Source of the DNA: an uncultured Methanomassiliicoccales archaeon
Lineage (GTDB): Archaea > Thermoplasmatota > Thermoplasmata > SG8-5
Direction: 5' to 3'
Assembly (NCBI GenBank): GCA_938004075.1
Contig: CALKWP010000071.1
Span: 1 to 33,330, forward strand
DNA length: 33,330 bases
The translations under genes were made by a program, and so were the position numbers. The notes below the pieces were generated by a model. The model did no database searches. It was not told the origin of the DNA and worked only from the letters and a program-made list of their open reading frames with translations. Below are positions 33,236-33,330 of this stretch, one piece after another (positions within the stretch are counted from its first letter, which is position 1; each line of letters starts with the position of its first letter).

Positions 33236-33330
33236 AGATCGGAAGAGCACAAGTCTGAACTCGAGTCACGCATCACCCTATCGTATGCCGGCTTCTGCTT
33301 GAAAAAAAAAAAACACAATTGAGTCGCTCA
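33236..33330. other. Illumina TruSeq adapter, index, flow-cell primer and poly-A artefact
   Basis: From 33236 the sequence follows AGATCGGAAGAGCACA and on through the index and the TATGCCG...CTTCTGCTTG primer, with a few substitutions, then a run of A and unrelated bases. The 8-base index region (GCATCACC) matches that at the other end (reverse complement GAATCACC) but for one base. Confidence 0.96.

Overview
The window is one assembled contig of a euryarchaeal genome, most likely a member of the Thermoplasmatota. This rests on an archaeal Hef helicase-nuclease, a Taw2 wybutosine enzyme, archaeal TATA boxes and leaderless starts, pilin-like proteins, and peptide-transport permeases with large extracellular insertions. 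The lineage is inferred from gene content; no rRNA, tRNA or CRISPR array is visible. Both ends carry Illumina TruSeq adapter sequence (1-49 and 33236-33330). The first and last genes are therefore truncated, and their first residues in a naive translation are adapter, not biology.

Positions 50-24536 look like an ordinary chromosomal backbone of moderate GC. It begins with hef and taw2 on the plus strand. On the minus strand follow two SAM-dependent methyltransferases, a 68-residue membrane protein and a cysteine-rich 80-residue protein. Next is a three-gene ATGA-coupled operon of pilin-like proteins, which includes a 1593-residue surface protein with a lamin-tail domain. Then come thiC (thiamine pyrimidine synthesis), meaB and the B12-binding subunit of methylmalonyl-CoA mutase. 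The backbone ends with a complete oligopeptide ABC transporter operon, oppA-hairpin-oppBCDF, followed by two membrane proteins. Both permeases carry large insertions in their first extracellular loop: Ig-like in OppB and a PQQ-type propeller in OppC. OppA carries Ig-like repeats and a C-terminal membrane anchor. Together these suggest a cell that scavenges peptides and metabolises propionate or odd-chain and branched carbon through methylmalonyl-CoA.

From about 24.6 kb to the end the DNA is clearly AT-richer and the content is accessory. It holds a type II restriction-modification pair with a zinc-ribbon gene, and an insertion sequence (DDE transposase plus a 40-residue DUF2080-like protein in another frame). 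A winged-helix regulator and a Cys-rich small protein follow. Last is a four-gene minus-strand operon: a COG1078-type HD phosphohydrolase (partial), a YwgA/DUF4065-like protein, a Cas4-like RecB nuclease with an apparent internal duplication, and a DpdA-like tRNA-guanine-transglycosylase-family protein. DpdA enzymes insert 7-deazaguanines into DNA. This operon, next to a restriction-modification system, is the best candidate for an undescribed DNA-modification or defence system. The contig ends inside its first visible gene, so the operon may be longer.
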